Of a stretch of 64,000 nt of DNA, positions 18,912 to 27,633 are shown piece by piece. The DNA is taken from the NCBI GenBank assembly GCA_037441125.1, contig JBBIST010000003.1:1-64000 (forward strand). Reading direction: 5' to 3'. The notes beneath the pieces are model-generated. The model worked only from the letters and a program-made list of their open reading frames with translations. It had not been told where the DNA came from and did not search any database. The stretch's first letter is position 1. The number at the start of each line of letters is the position of its first letter. Source of the DNA: JALHMQ01 sp037441125 (GTDB lineage: Bacteria > Pseudomonadota > Gammaproteobacteria > Burkholderiales > Burkholderiaceae_F). The position numbers were made by a program, and so were the translations under genes.

Positions 18912-20276
18912 ATGCCGCCGCGATTCAGGTCGATTGGGCGGACCTGCTGGGGGATGAAGATGCAAGGCATTCACCTGACTGGCGATCTGTTTGACTGCAA
19001 CTGCAGCGCCAGCCTGTTCACCGATCTCGATGCGCTCTCGTCGCTGTGCCGCACGGCCACGCTTGACGCCGGGCTGACGATCGTCGACGAGAAGTACCAC
19101 GAGTTTCCGCCCTGGCAGGGGCAGCCGGGCGGAATCACCGGCGCGGTACTGCTGGCCGAGTCGCACCTGGCGATCCACACTTGGCCGGAGCGGCGCGGCG
19201 TCACCCTCGACGTCTACGTATGCAACTTCACCGGCGACAACGAGGCCAAGGCGCGCCAATTGTTCGAGGCGCTGACGGTCGCGTTCCGGCCGCGCGAGCA
19301 ACTGGTCAACCGGATCGTGCGCGGCGACCTTGCGGCCGCGGCGCCGGCGGCAATCGAGGCGGGCGCAGCCGGAGGCGAGGCGCAGCCGCAGCGCGACGCG
19401 CTCGTCTTCGACTGGCTCAACGCGCACGCCGGCTACGGCTTCACCGCCAGCCGGCGGCTGGCCGCCTTCGATTCGCCTTATCAGCGGCTCGAGGTCTACG
19501 ACACGCACCAGTTCGGCAAACTGTTCCGGCTCGACGGCCGACTGATGACGAGCGAGGGCGACGAATTCGTCTACCACGAGTGCATGACGCACCCGGCGCT
19601 GCTCGCGCACCCGAACCCGCAGTCGGTGCTGGTGATCGGCGGCGGCGACGGCGGCTCGACCGAAGAGATCCTCAAGCATCCGAGCGTCAAGCGCGTGGTC
19701 ATGGCCGAGCTCGACGCGGCGGTGATCGAGGTCGCGCGCCGGCACCTGGGCGCGATCCACCGCGGCGCGCTCGACGACCCGCGGCTCGAGATCCGGATCG
19801 GCGACGGCTACGAGTACGTGCTCAACTGCGACGAGACCTTCGACCTCGTGGTGCTCGACCTCACCGATCCCGACACGCCTGCGGTGCGCCTGTACACGGA
19901 GGAGTTCTTCCGCTTATGCGGGCGCCTGCTCAATCCGGGCGGGCTGATGACCATGCACCTGGGCTCGCCCGTGTACCAGGCGGCGACCGTCAGGAAGAAC
20001 GCGGCCGCGCTGCGGCGCGTGTACGCGCAGGTGCAGCCGATGGCGCTGTTCATCCCGCTCTACGGTTCGCTCTGGTGCCTGGCGATCGCCGGCGACGGCG
20101 TCAACCCGCGCGCGGTCGGCGTCGACATCCTGGCGCAGCGCCTGCGCGAGCGGCGCATCGGCGCCCTGCGCTACTACAACGCCGAACTGCACGCGGCGCT
20201 GTTTGCGCTGCCCACCTTCGTGCGCGAACTGACCGATCCGGCGGCGCCGGTGCTGCCGGCCAAGCGCGCCGCCTGA
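18912..20276 (+). CDS. speE: Fused S-adenosylmethionine decarboxylase-spermidine synthase (SpeD-SpeE)
   Basis: This 454-aa protein joins two consecutive enzymes of polyamine synthesis. Residues 17-137 are a prokaryotic AdoMet decarboxylase with the self-processing site LAESHLAIHTWPE; cleavage before Ser84 would create the pyruvoyl cofactor. Residues about 165-445 are an aminopropyltransferase with VLVIGGGDGGSTEEILKH (AdoMet binding), LVVLDLTDPDTP (catalytic Asp) and SLWCLAIAGD. The product, decarboxylated AdoMet, could pass to the second domain. ATG 18912 has GGAG nine bases upstream; homology suggests starts at 18954 or 18960 are equally possible. The two halves are linked by an alanine-rich spacer. 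Confidence 0.92.
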   Translation: MPPRFRSIGRTCWGMKMQGIHLTGDLFDCNCSASLFTDLDALSSLCRTATLDAGLTIVDEKYHEFPPWQGQPGGITGAVLLAESHLAIHTWPERRGVTLDVYVCNFTGDNEAKARQLFEALTVAFRPREQLVNRIVRGDLAAAAPAAIEAGAAGGEAQPQRDALVFDWLNAHAGYGFTASRRLAAFDSPYQRLEVYDTHQFGKLFRLDGRLMTSEGDEFVYHECMTHPALLAHPNPQSVLVIGGGDGGSTEEILKHPSVKRVVMAELDAAVIEVARRHLGAIHRGALDDPRLEIRIGDGYEYVLNCDETFDLVVLDLTDPDTPAVRLYTEEFFRLCGRLLNPGGLMTMHLGSPVYQAATVRKNAAALRRVYAQVQPMALFIPLYGSLWCLAIAGDGVNPRAVGVDILAQRLRERRIGALRYYNAELHAALFALPTFVRELTDPAAPVLPAKRAA

Positions 20277-20333
20277 GCGCGACGGCGTCGATCGCAGCAC
20301 GGCCTCAGGGCGAGAGCAGCGAGAAGCGGTCCG

Positions 20334-21113
20334 TTGAGCCCGCCGCGCTTCTTCGTCGCCGCCGCACTGGCTGTCGGCGAGCGCGTGCCCCTGGCGCCGG
20401 CGGTCGCGCACCATGCGCTGCGCGTGCTGCGGCTGCGCTCAGGCAGCCGCATCACGCTGTTCAACGGCCAAGGCGGCGAGTACGGCGCCGAGTTGCGGAT
20501 CGACGGCCAGGCGGGCGCGGCGCAGATCGACGCCTTCGACCCGGTCGAACGCGAATCGCCGCTGGCGGCTACGCTGGTGCAGTCGTGGGTCGCCAGCGAC
20601 AAGCTCGACTGGATCGTCGCCAAGGCGGTGGAACTGGGCGCGGCGGCGATCGTTCTGGCGCCGGCCGAGCGTAGCGTCGTGCGCATCGCCGGCGAGCGGC
20701 TTCGGCGCCGGCTTGCGCATCTGAGCCAGCTTGCGATCGCCGCCTGCGAGCAGTGCGGTCGCAACCGTGTGCCGGCGGTGCAGGCGGTCGATGACTTCAC
20801 GGCGGCGCTGGCGACCGCGGCGCAACTGCGACTGATGCTGCTGCCGGGCGCGGCGGCGCCGCTGGCGCAAAGCGCTGCCGCTGCACAGGCGGCGTCGATC
20901 GCGGTTGCGGTCGGCCCGGAAGGCGGCTTCACCGACTCCGAGGTCGCACTGGCGCAGCGCCGCGGTTGGACGCCGGCAGCACTCGGCCCGCGCGTGCTGC
21001 GCACCGAGACCGCGGGTGTGGTTGCGCTGGCGGCGCTGCAGGCGCTCGCGGGCGACCTGAGTGCGAATCGCGTCGGGCGCGGCCCGGATCCCGGAGTCGG
21101 TCGATCGGCGTAG
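20334..21113 (+). CDS. rsmE: RsmE, 16S rRNA m3U1498 methyltransferase
   Basis: RsmE (259 aa) is a SPOUT-class enzyme that N3-methylates U1498 of 16S rRNA. The N-terminal PUA-like domain starts PPRFFVAAAL and includes HHALRVLRLRSGSRITLFNG. The knotted C-terminal domain ends with AVGPEGGFTDSEVALA and LGPRVLRTETAGVVALAALQ, the AdoMet-binding trefoil signature. The start is TTG 20334, because the family begins MPRFF and no ATG lies nearby. It follows speD-speE by 57 bases on the same strand. Confidence 0.94.
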   Translation: MSPPRFFVAAALAVGERVPLAPAVAHHALRVLRLRSGSRITLFNGQGGEYGAELRIDGQAGAAQIDAFDPVERESPLAATLVQSWVASDKLDWIVAKAVELGAAAIVLAPAERSVVRIAGERLRRRLAHLSQLAIAACEQCGRNRVPAVQAVDDFTAALATAAQLRLMLLPGAAAPLAQSAAAAQAASIAVAVGPEGGFTDSEVALAQRRGWTPAALGPRVLRTETAGVVALAALQALAGDLSANRVGRGPDPGVGRSA

Positions 21114-21155
21114 GCTTGTCGCACGCACCGACGCGCGCAATCCCAGGGGACTCCG

Positions 21156-21563
21156 ATGCTGGACAAGCTGATCGCAGGCGCACTTCAAGGCCTGGCCGGG
21201 TCCGGTCAGACCGCTTCGCCGCTGATGCAGGTCGTCGGCTCGCTGCTGAGCAACGGCGGCCCATGCGGCGGGCTGGCCGGGCTGGTGCAGCAGTTCCAGC
21301 GCGCCGGGCTCGGCCAGCAGGTGGCCTCGTGGATCTCCAACGGCGCCAACATGCCGGTGTCGGTCGAGCAGTTGACCCGGGCGCTAGGAGCCGAGCAACT
21401 GCAGCAGATGGCCTCGAGCGCCGGACTGGAGCCGGCGCGCTTCGGCGAGACGCTGGCGCAGTTGCTGCCGGAGTGCGTCGATCGGCTCACCCCCGCCGGT
21501 CAGATGCCCACCGGCGGTGTCGAGGATCCGCTGGCCGCACTGGCGACACTGCTGCGGCGCTGA
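21156..21563 (+). CDS. YidB-like DUF937 protein
   Basis: This 135-aa, glycine- and glutamine-rich soluble protein matches the DUF937/YidB pattern: a helical N-terminus (LDKLIAGALQGLAG), GGLAGLVQQFQRAGLGQQVASWIS and ISVEQLTRALG-like PVSVEQLTRALGAEQLQQMA, ending in a proline-glycine tail DRLTPAGQMP. No catalytic motif is visible and its function is unknown. It follows rsmE by 42 bases and is convergent with the barstar gene. Confidence 0.85.
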   Translation: MLDKLIAGALQGLAGSGQTASPLMQVVGSLLSNGGPCGGLAGLVQQFQRAGLGQQVASWISNGANMPVSVEQLTRALGAEQLQQMASSAGLEPARFGETLAQLLPECVDRLTPAGQMPTGGVEDPLAALATLLRR

Positions 21564-21603
21564 GAGCGGCGGAGTAGGCCGCGACCGGCCGCGACCGGCC
21601 GCT

Positions 21604-22005
21604 CTACGGCGAGTGGAACACGCGCAGGCCGACGCCTTCGTCAGCGAAGGCTTCGGTGGCGTCGGCGAACACGTCGAGCAGGGCCGCGCGCTCCTCGGCA
21701 TCGAGGGCACCGGCCGCGGTCAGGTGACGCAGGACGATCAGCCAGCCGGCGTCGCCGCGTTCGGCGAGCTCGGTCAGACAGTCGTAGAGCGCGTCCAAAT
21801 TGGCGCCGTACCACTGAGGAAAGCCGAGCGCGCGGCCGATCGCGGTCAGCACCGCGGTCTTGCCGCCCAGTCCGTCGAGGTCGATCTCGACGTAGCGCTG
21901 GCCGCTTTGCCCGGCCCAGCGCTGAAGCTGCTCGGCGCTGAAGGGCGCCAGAGGGCGCACGCAGTGCGACGGCAGCGCGGCGAGCGGGTCTCGGGGCGGG
22001 GTCAT
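21604..22005 (-). CDS. Barstar-family ribonuclease inhibitor
   Basis: This 133-aa cytoplasmic protein has the barstar fold signature RALGFPQWYGANLDALYDCL (near residues 58-77), where the helix and loop block the active site of barnase-type RNases. A strand YVEIDLDGL precedes it. Length is somewhat above barstar (90 aa), with an added N-terminal tail. It lies 39 bases downstream of a secreted T1/barnase-like RNase gene on the same strand, the classical enzyme-inhibitor arrangement. The inhibitor would protect the producing cell before export. Confidence 0.9.
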   Translation of the reverse strand: MTPPRDPLAALPSHCVRPLAPFSAEQLQRWAGQSGQRYVEIDLDGLGGKTAVLTAIGRALGFPQWYGANLDALYDCLTELAERGDAGWLIVLRHLTAAGALDAEERAALLDVFADATEAFADEGVGLRVFHSP

Positions 22006-22044
22006 CGCGGGCTCGACGACGGTCGCGGCCGCAGTGTGCGGCTG

Positions 22045-22497
22045 CTACTGGCGGATGCGGCGAAAGGTCCGGTAGTGGTCGGCGGTGTAGTAGTACTCGC
22101 CGCTGGTGGCGACGTCGTTTCCGGGGCCGACGCCAGCGACGATGCGGCGCGCGCCGCGATCGCGGCTGCCGGGCGTGGGCACGGTGAACGAGCGATAGTA
22201 GCCGCGGGGACGGATCGGCAGGTGCTGCTCGCGGTTTTGGAAGACCGCGCCGTCCTTGCGGAACGGAAACGGACCGCCGCGCTGGATCAGTGCCAGCGTC
22301 TCGCGCGCCTGCGGCGGCAGGTCGGCAAGCGCGATCTCGCCCGCGAGGCCGGCGGCCGGCTCACGCGCCAGCCCGGGAAACGCGGCCAGAGCAAGCAGCA
22401 GGACCAGCGCCGCCGCGCGCAGCTCAGACCACCACGACCCGCGGCGGCTGCGCCGGCTTCGGGTCGCTGCGTTCGCTGAGAAAGGCGAGAACTTCAT
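22045..22497 (-). CDS. Secreted guanyl-specific ribonuclease (T1/barnase/RNase Sa-like)
   Basis: The 150-aa precursor has a basic N-terminus and a hydrophobic export segment (LRAAALVLLLALAAFPGLA, about residues 26-44). The RNase domain carries GPFPFRKDGAVFQNREQHLP, DRGARRIVAG (two catalytic-type arginines) and YYTADHYRTF (general-acid His). The general-base glutamate found in RNase Sa (YYHEYTV) and barnase is replaced by serine here (YYRSFTV), so activity may be low or altered. It is paired with barstar downstream. The only good start, ATG 22497, overlaps the end of the upstream patatin gene by 74 bases. Confidence 0.88.
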   Translation of the reverse strand: MKFSPFSANAATRSRRSRRGSWWSELRAAALVLLLALAAFPGLAREPAAGLAGEIALADLPPQARETLALIQRGGPFPFRKDGAVFQNREQHLPIRPRGYYRSFTVPTPGSRDRGARRIVAGVGPGNDVATSGEYYYTADHYRTFRRIRQ

Positions 22498-23686
22498 CGC
22501 TGCGGCAGATCGTGTCGGCGAAGCCCAAATCTATCAAGACGCGAGTGAACGGCGCCTCGAACATCAGGTAGCTGGCCAGCGCGGCGCCGTTGCCGCTGCG
22601 GGCGCCGAGCGCCTCGAGCAACGCGCGCACCGGCCGCGGCAGGCAGGTCAGGAAGCGCGCGGCAAGGCCGTCGATTCGCTGGCTGGGCGCGATCACCAGC
22701 GCCTCGACCGGACGCAGGCGGAGCGCCTGGCGCTGCTCGGCGCTGAGCGCGGCGGCGATCTGGTTCATCTTCTCCAGCCGCTCGATGTCGCTCGCCAGGG
22801 CGTCGAGGAAGATGGTCGACATCGCGTGTCCGGCGATCTGCGCCAGCGTCGGGTAGGCGCGCGGGTCGACCTGGCTCAGCACCCCCGGCTGGCCGATCTG
22901 GCCGGCGCCGATCACGAGCACGCGCTGCGCGCCCATGTGCAGCGCCGGGCTGATCGGGTTGATCTGCCGCATCGAGCCGTCGCCGTAGTGTTCGACCGCA
23001 TCGCCGACCGCCAGCGGCACGGCGGGGAACACGAACGGAATCGCGCTCGACGCCAGCAGGTGCCCGACGCCGATGCGCGCGTGCACGTAGACGCGCTGCT
23101 GACGCGCCGCGAACTGGTAGTCGTGCAGCGACTGGTAGAAGGTCACGTGGCGGCCCGAGCCGTAGGCGGAGGCGGTGACCGCGAGCGCGCGCAGGTGGCC
23201 GCGTTCGAGTGCCTGTTGCAGGCGCTCGCGGTCGAACATGCGCTCGATCAGGCTGGCGAGCGGCGCGTTGTCGAGCAGCGAGCGCGGACGCAGGCGCAGC
23301 GAGCGGCGGATCAGCCAGCCGAGCGACAGCAGCGTCAGCCAGCGCGCTCCGGTGCGCACCACCGCCAGCAGGTCGGAGCGGTAGACGTGCTCGGCGTGGA
23401 TGTTCTCCCAGACGTTGACCAGTTGCGCCACCGACTCCTGGAAGTCGTCGGCGCGGGCGGCAAGAGCGGTGGCGTTGATCGCGCCGGCCGAGGTGCCGAC
23501 GACGATCGGAAACGGGTTGTGGCCGCGGGCGATGGTCGGATCGAGTCCGCGTCGCGCCTCGCGCAGCAGCGCCGCGATCGCCTTGAGCACACCGACCTGG
23601 TAGGCGGCGCGCGCGCCGCCGCCCATCAGGACCAGGGCGGCCGGCGTAGTGCGCAACTGGACGCGGTCGGGCGGCTGATCGAGCAT
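22424..23686 (-). CDS. Patatin-like phospholipase
   Basis: This 420-aa enzyme has the patatin oxyanion motif LMGGGARAAYQVGVLKAI (near residue 20), the nucleophile elbow VGTSAGAINATAL (GxSxG) and the dyad aspartate in YGDGSMRQINP near 233. These indicate lipid acyl hydrolase activity. A hydrophobic stretch WLTLLSLGWLIRRSL may associate with membrane. The start is ATG 23686, 55 bases from the cassette at the maeB 3' end. Its stop lies inside the RNase gene, so the two are overlapping and probably co-transcribed. Confidence 0.9.
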   Translation of the reverse strand: MLDQPPDRVQLRTTPAALVLMGGGARAAYQVGVLKAIAALLREARRGLDPTIARGHNPFPIVVGTSAGAINATALAARADDFQESVAQLVNVWENIHAEHVYRSDLLAVVRTGARWLTLLSLGWLIRRSLRLRPRSLLDNAPLASLIERMFDRERLQQALERGHLRALAVTASAYGSGRHVTFYQSLHDYQFAARQQRVYVHARIGVGHLLASSAIPFVFPAVPLAVGDAVEHYGDGSMRQINPISPALHMGAQRVLVIGAGQIGQPGVLSQVDPRAYPTLAQIAGHAMSTIFLDALASDIERLEKMNQIAAALSAEQRQALRLRPVEALVIAPSQRIDGLAARFLTCLPRPVRALLEALGARSGNGAALASYLMFEAPFTRVLIDLGFADTICRSDEVLAFLSERSDPKPAQPPRVVVV

Positions 23687-23741
23687 GCCGCGATTGTGCG
23701 GTCGGCCGCCGGCGCGCGCCAGACGCGCCCGGCGCCGCGCC

Positions 23742-23816
23742 TCAAGGCGCCCCCTTTGCCCTTCGCGCTGTCCCCCCGAGGGGGAATCGCCTACGGAGCG
23801 GCCGGGCGGCGCTCAT
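23742..23816 (-). repeat. Junction element at the maeB stop (related to cassettes A and B)
   Basis: Reading the minus strand, an ATG overlaps the maeB stop (ATGA) and opens a 24-codon frame starting MSAARPLRRRFPLGG. The first 25 bases align with the 66-bp cassettes at 2623 and 5169, sharing ATGAGCGC and GGCCGCTCCGTAG (one base differs in the 2623 copy); the rest diverges into a CCCCC/GGGGG hairpin. No gene start is coupled to its end. Similar short sequences seem familiar from Burkholderiales genomes, which I recall but cannot verify here. Confidence 0.7.
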
Positions 23817-26137
23817 GGCAGCGACAGGCGCGGCTGGCGCGGCGAGTTGGCGTCGAGCACGACCAGAGCGGTCATGTTGATGATCCGGCGCACCGTGGCC
23901 GAGGCGGTCAGGATGTGCAGCGGCTTGGCGGCGCCGAGCAGGATCGGGCCGACCGCGACGTTGTTGCCGGCGGTGGTCTTGAGCAGGTTGTAGGCGATGT
24001 TGGCGGCGTCGATGCCCGGGCAGACCAGCAGATTGGCTTCGCCGGCCAGGGTCGAAAACGGCATGATCGAACGGCGCATCGCCGGGTCGAGCGCGCAGTC
24101 GGCGTGCATCTCGCCGTCGACCTCGAGCTCGGGCGCGCGTTCGCGCAGCAGCGCCAGCGCGCGCCGCATCTTGAGCGCGCTCGGCGCCTCGCTCGAGCCG
24201 AAGTTCGAGTGCGACAGCAGCGCCACGCGCGGCGCCACCCCGAGCCGGCGCAACTGCTCGGCCGCCATCAGCGCCAGCTCGGCCAGTTGCTCGGCGCTCG
24301 GGTCGAGGTTGACGTGGGTGTCGACGATCGCCACCTGGCGGCCGGTCAGCATCAGGATGTTCATCGCGCCGTAGACGCTGGCGCCGGCGCGCAGGCCGAT
24401 CACCTGGTCGACGTAGTGCAGGTGCAGACCGTGCGTGCCGAAGGTGCCGCAGATCATGCCGTCGGCCTCGCCCATTTCGATCAGCATGGCGCCGATCAGC
24501 GTGTGCCGGCGCCGCATCTCGATGCGCGCGTACTGCTCGGTCACGCCCTTGCGCGCCACCCGCCGGTGATAGGCCTGCCAGAACTCGCGGTAGCGCGGAT
24601 CGGACTCCGGGTTGACCAGATCGAAGTCCTGTCCGGCCGTCAGACGCAGGCCGCAGCGGGCGAGCTCGCGTTCGATGACCGCCGGTCGGCCGACCAGGAG
24701 CGGCCGCGCCAGCCGCTCGTCGACCACCGCCTGCACCGCGCGCAACACGCGCTCATCCTCGCCCTCGGCAAAAACGATGCGCGTCGCGCCGCCGCTGCGG
24801 TGCGCCTCGCGCGCCGCGGTGAAGATCGGCGTCATGAAGGTGCCCGAGTGCCAGACGAACTGCTGCAACTGCGTGCGGTAGGCATCCAGGTCGGCGATCG
24901 GCCGCGTCGCCACGCCGCTGGCCATCGCCGCCTGCGCCACCGCCGGCGCGATGCGCATCATCAGGCGCGGATCGAAGGGGCGCGGGATCAGGTACTCGGG
25001 GCCGAAGGCAGCGCCGCCGTCGCCGTAGGCCAGGGCGACGACCTCGCTTTGCTCTTCCTGCGCCAGCGCGGCGATCGCGTGCACCGCGGCCAGTTCCATC
25101 TGCGGCGTGATCGCGCTGGCACCGACGTCGAGCGCGCCGCGGAACACGAACGGAAAGCACAGGACGTTGTTGACCTGATTCGGATAGTCGGAGCGGCCGG
25201 TGGCGATCACGGCATCGTCGCGCACCGCGCGCACTTCCTCGGGCAGGATCTCCGGCGTCGGGTTGGCGAGCGCCAGGATCAGTGGCCGCGGCGCCATCTG
25301 CGCGACCATCTCGCGCTTGAGCACGCCGCCGGCCGACAGGCCGAGGAACACATCGGCGCCGCCGATCACGTCGGCAAGGCGGCGCGCGTCGGTCGCCTGC
25401 GCGTAGCGCGCCTTCTCGTCGTCCATCAGCACCGTGCGGCCGCGGTAGACCACGCCCTCGATGTCGGTGACCCAGATGTGGGCGCGCGGCAGTCCGAGCC
25501 GCTCGAGCAGCGCCAGGCAGGCGAGCGCGGCGGCGCCGGCGCCGCTCACCACCAGCTTGACCCGGGCGATGTCCTTGCCGACCACCTTCAGCCCGTTGAG
25601 GACCGCGGCGCCGACGATGATCGCGGTGCCGTGCTGATCATCGTGGAACACCGGGATCTTCATCCGCTCGCGCAGCTTGCGCTCGATGTAGAAGCACTCG
25701 GGCGCCTTGATGTCCTCGAGGTTGATGCCGCCGAAGGTCGGCTCGAGGGCGGCGATCACCTCGATCAGCCGGTCCGGATCGCGCTCGGCGATTTCGAGGT
25801 CGAAGACATCGATGCCGGCGAACTTCTTGAACAGGACGCCCTTGCCCTCCATCACCGGCTTGGCCGCGAGCGCGCCGATCGCGCCCAGGCCGAGCACGGC
25901 GGTGCCGTTGGTGATCACGCCCACGAGGTTGCCGCGCGCGGTGTAGCGGATCGCCGCCGCCGGATCGTCGCGGATCGCCTCGCTGGCAGCGGCCACGCCC
26001 GGCGAGTAGGCGAGCGCCAGGTCGCGCTGGTTGGTGAGCTGCTTGGTCGGCGTGACCGAGATCTTTCCCGGCTGCGGCAGCTCGTGGTACTCGAGCGCGG
26101 CGCGGCGCAGATCGGCGGGATCCTGGGGTGTGGCCAT
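23813..26137 (-). CDS. maeB: MaeB, NADP-dependent malic enzyme with phosphotransacetylase-like domain
   Basis: The 774-aa protein decarboxylates malate to pyruvate with NADP. Residues 1-430 form the malic enzyme core (LALAYSPGVAAASEAI, VITNGTAVLGLGAIGALAAKPVMEGK, IPVFHDDQHGTAI, then the Rossmann domain VSGAGAAALACL). Residues about 440-774 are a phosphotransacetylase-like domain (MLTGRQVAIVDTHVNLDPS, ALLSHSNFGS), usually regulatory and inactive in this family. Length is standard. AAAGG lies nine bases before the ATG. The gene is divergent from an aminotransferase gene and is followed at its stop by a junction element. Confidence 0.96.
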   Translation of the reverse strand: MATPQDPADLRRAALEYHELPQPGKISVTPTKQLTNQRDLALAYSPGVAAASEAIRDDPAAAIRYTARGNLVGVITNGTAVLGLGAIGALAAKPVMEGKGVLFKKFAGIDVFDLEIAERDPDRLIEVIAALEPTFGGINLEDIKAPECFYIERKLRERMKIPVFHDDQHGTAIIVGAAVLNGLKVVGKDIARVKLVVSGAGAAALACLALLERLGLPRAHIWVTDIEGVVYRGRTVLMDDEKARYAQATDARRLADVIGGADVFLGLSAGGVLKREMVAQMAPRPLILALANPTPEILPEEVRAVRDDAVIATGRSDYPNQVNNVLCFPFVFRGALDVGASAITPQMELAAVHAIAALAQEEQSEVVALAYGDGGAAFGPEYLIPRPFDPRLMMRIAPAVAQAAMASGVATRPIADLDAYRTQLQQFVWHSGTFMTPIFTAAREAHRSGGATRIVFAEGEDERVLRAVQAVVDERLARPLLVGRPAVIERELARCGLRLTAGQDFDLVNPESDPRYREFWQAYHRRVARKGVTEQYARIEMRRRHTLIGAMLIEMGEADGMICGTFGTHGLHLHYVDQVIGLRAGASVYGAMNILMLTGRQVAIVDTHVNLDPSAEQLAELALMAAEQLRRLGVAPRVALLSHSNFGSSEAPSALKMRRALALLRERAPELEVDGEMHADCALDPAMRRSIMPFSTLAGEANLLVCPGIDAANIAYNLLKTTAGNNVAVGPILLGAAKPLHILTASATVRRIINMTALVVLDANSPRQPRLSLP

Positions 26138-26371
26138 CGGCTGTGAACCTTTCGCGGGCGCAACGATTATGCGGTGTCGCGCCGCCGGCCTCGGCGCCGT
26201 CAGGTCAACAGAGCCTTGCGCCGCAAGAGCGAACCGCGTGCGCGGACGGCGTTCGCCGCATGGACGGCGCCAGCGTCTCGAGCGTGTAGGCTCGCGCGTC
26301 CGCGCCCGGCGCCTGTGCTTGCGTGCCTAAGTTGCCGGCGGCTGCTCGCCGACCCGAGGTGATTGCGCGCG

Positions 26372-27589
26372 ATGCGCTACCGCCGTGCGGCCGCAACCCG
26401 AAAGCTGTCCATGCCCCGACTCGCCGCGCGCACCGAGCGCATCAGTCCCTTCTACGTGATGGAGATCGTCAAGGCCGCGGCGCAACTGCAGGCGGCCGGT
26501 CGCCGGGTCATCCATCTGAGCATCGGCGAGCCGGACTTCCCGACCCCGGCGCCGGTGCAGGAGGCGGCGCGCGCGGCGATCGCCGCCGGCCAGACCGGCT
26601 ATACGCCGGCGCTCGGACTGCCGGCACTGCGCGAGCGGATCGCCGCCCACTACGCCTCGGCGCACGCGGTCGCGGTCGACCCGGAGCGCATCGCCGTGAC
26701 CGCCGGCGCCTCGGGGGCGCTGCTGCTGGCGCTGGCGGCGCTGATCGAGCGCGGCGACGAGGTCCTGGTGCCGGATCCCGGCTATCCCTGCAACCGCCAC
26801 TTCGTAACCGCACTTGACGGAGCCGTGCGCGCGATCGCCTGCGGTCCGGACACGCGCTTCCAACCCGACGCCGCCACGGTCGCGGCGCACTGGGGCGAGC
26901 GCACGCGCGGCGTGATCCTCGCCTCGCCGTCGAACCCGACCGGAACCTCGATCACACCACAGGCGCTGCGCGAACTGCTCGAACTCGTTCGCAGCCGAGA
27001 AGGCTTCGCGCTGGTCGACGAGATCTACCTCGGTCTGACTTTCGACCGCGCGCCGGGAAGCGCGCTCGCGCTCGCCGACGACGCGCTCGTGATCAGCAGC
27101 TTCTCGAAGTACTACTGCATGACCGGCTGGCGCCTCGGCTGGCTGGTGCTGCCGCCGTCGATGGTGGCGGCGGTCGAGCGGCTGGCGCAGAACCTCTACA
27201 TCTGCGCCAGTGCGGTCGCGCAGAGGGCCGCGCTCGCCTGCTTCGACGACGAGACGATCGCCATCTGCGAAGCGCGCCGGCGCGAGTTCCGGCGCCGGCG
27301 CGACTTTCTCGTGCCGGCGCTGCGGCGCATCGGCCTCGAGGTCCCGGTGGAGCCGGACGGCGCCTTCTACGCCTACGTCGACATCGGCCGTTTCGCCGCC
27401 GACAGCTGGAGCTTCGCCTTCGACCTGCTCGCCGCCACCGGCGTGTGCCTGGTGCCCGGTCGAGACTTTGGCGCCCACGAGCCGCAGCGCTACGTGCGCG
27501 TCTCCTACGCGACGGCGCTGCAAGACCTCGAGGAGGCGGTGGCGCGCATCGAAGTCTTCCTGCGCTCGCGGCCGTGCGCTAGCGTCTGA
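26372..27589 (+). CDS. PLP-dependent class I/II aminotransferase
   Basis: This 405-aa fold-type I aminotransferase has the N-terminal substrate strand IHLSIGEPDFPTPAPVQEAA, GYTPALGLPALRERIAAHY and the PLP-binding ILASPSNPTGTS. The Schiff-base lysine is in SFSKYYCMTGWRLGW near residue 250. It is aspartate/alanine-aminotransferase-like; the exact amino donor cannot be told from sequence. The ATG at 26372 has GAGGTGA nine bases upstream. A second ATG at 26411 (MPRLAARTERISPF) fits homologues as well. It stands alone between maeB (divergent) and a lytic transglycosylase (convergent). Confidence 0.9.
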   Translation: MRYRRAAATRKLSMPRLAARTERISPFYVMEIVKAAAQLQAAGRRVIHLSIGEPDFPTPAPVQEAARAAIAAGQTGYTPALGLPALRERIAAHYASAHAVAVDPERIAVTAGASGALLLALAALIERGDEVLVPDPGYPCNRHFVTALDGAVRAIACGPDTRFQPDAATVAAHWGERTRGVILASPSNPTGTSITPQALRELLELVRSREGFALVDEIYLGLTFDRAPGSALALADDALVISSFSKYYCMTGWRLGWLVLPPSMVAAVERLAQNLYICASAVAQRAALACFDDETIAICEARRREFRRRRDFLVPALRRIGLEVPVEPDGAFYAYVDIGRFAADSWSFAFDLLAATGVCLVPGRDFGAHEPQRYVRVSYATALQDLEEAVARIEVFLRSRPCASV

Positions 27590-27633
27590 CGCGAGCGCGC
27601 GTGCCGGCCGCCGCGACGCCGCTGGCCGCGCAC

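Noticed and set aside
22256..26146. A 1,296-codon open frame on the plus strand antisense to maeB, the patatin gene and part of the RNase gene
   Set aside because: It is low-complexity, Arg/Ala/Asp/His-rich and matches no family. It mirrors strong GC3 bias in real minus-strand genes with clear motifs.
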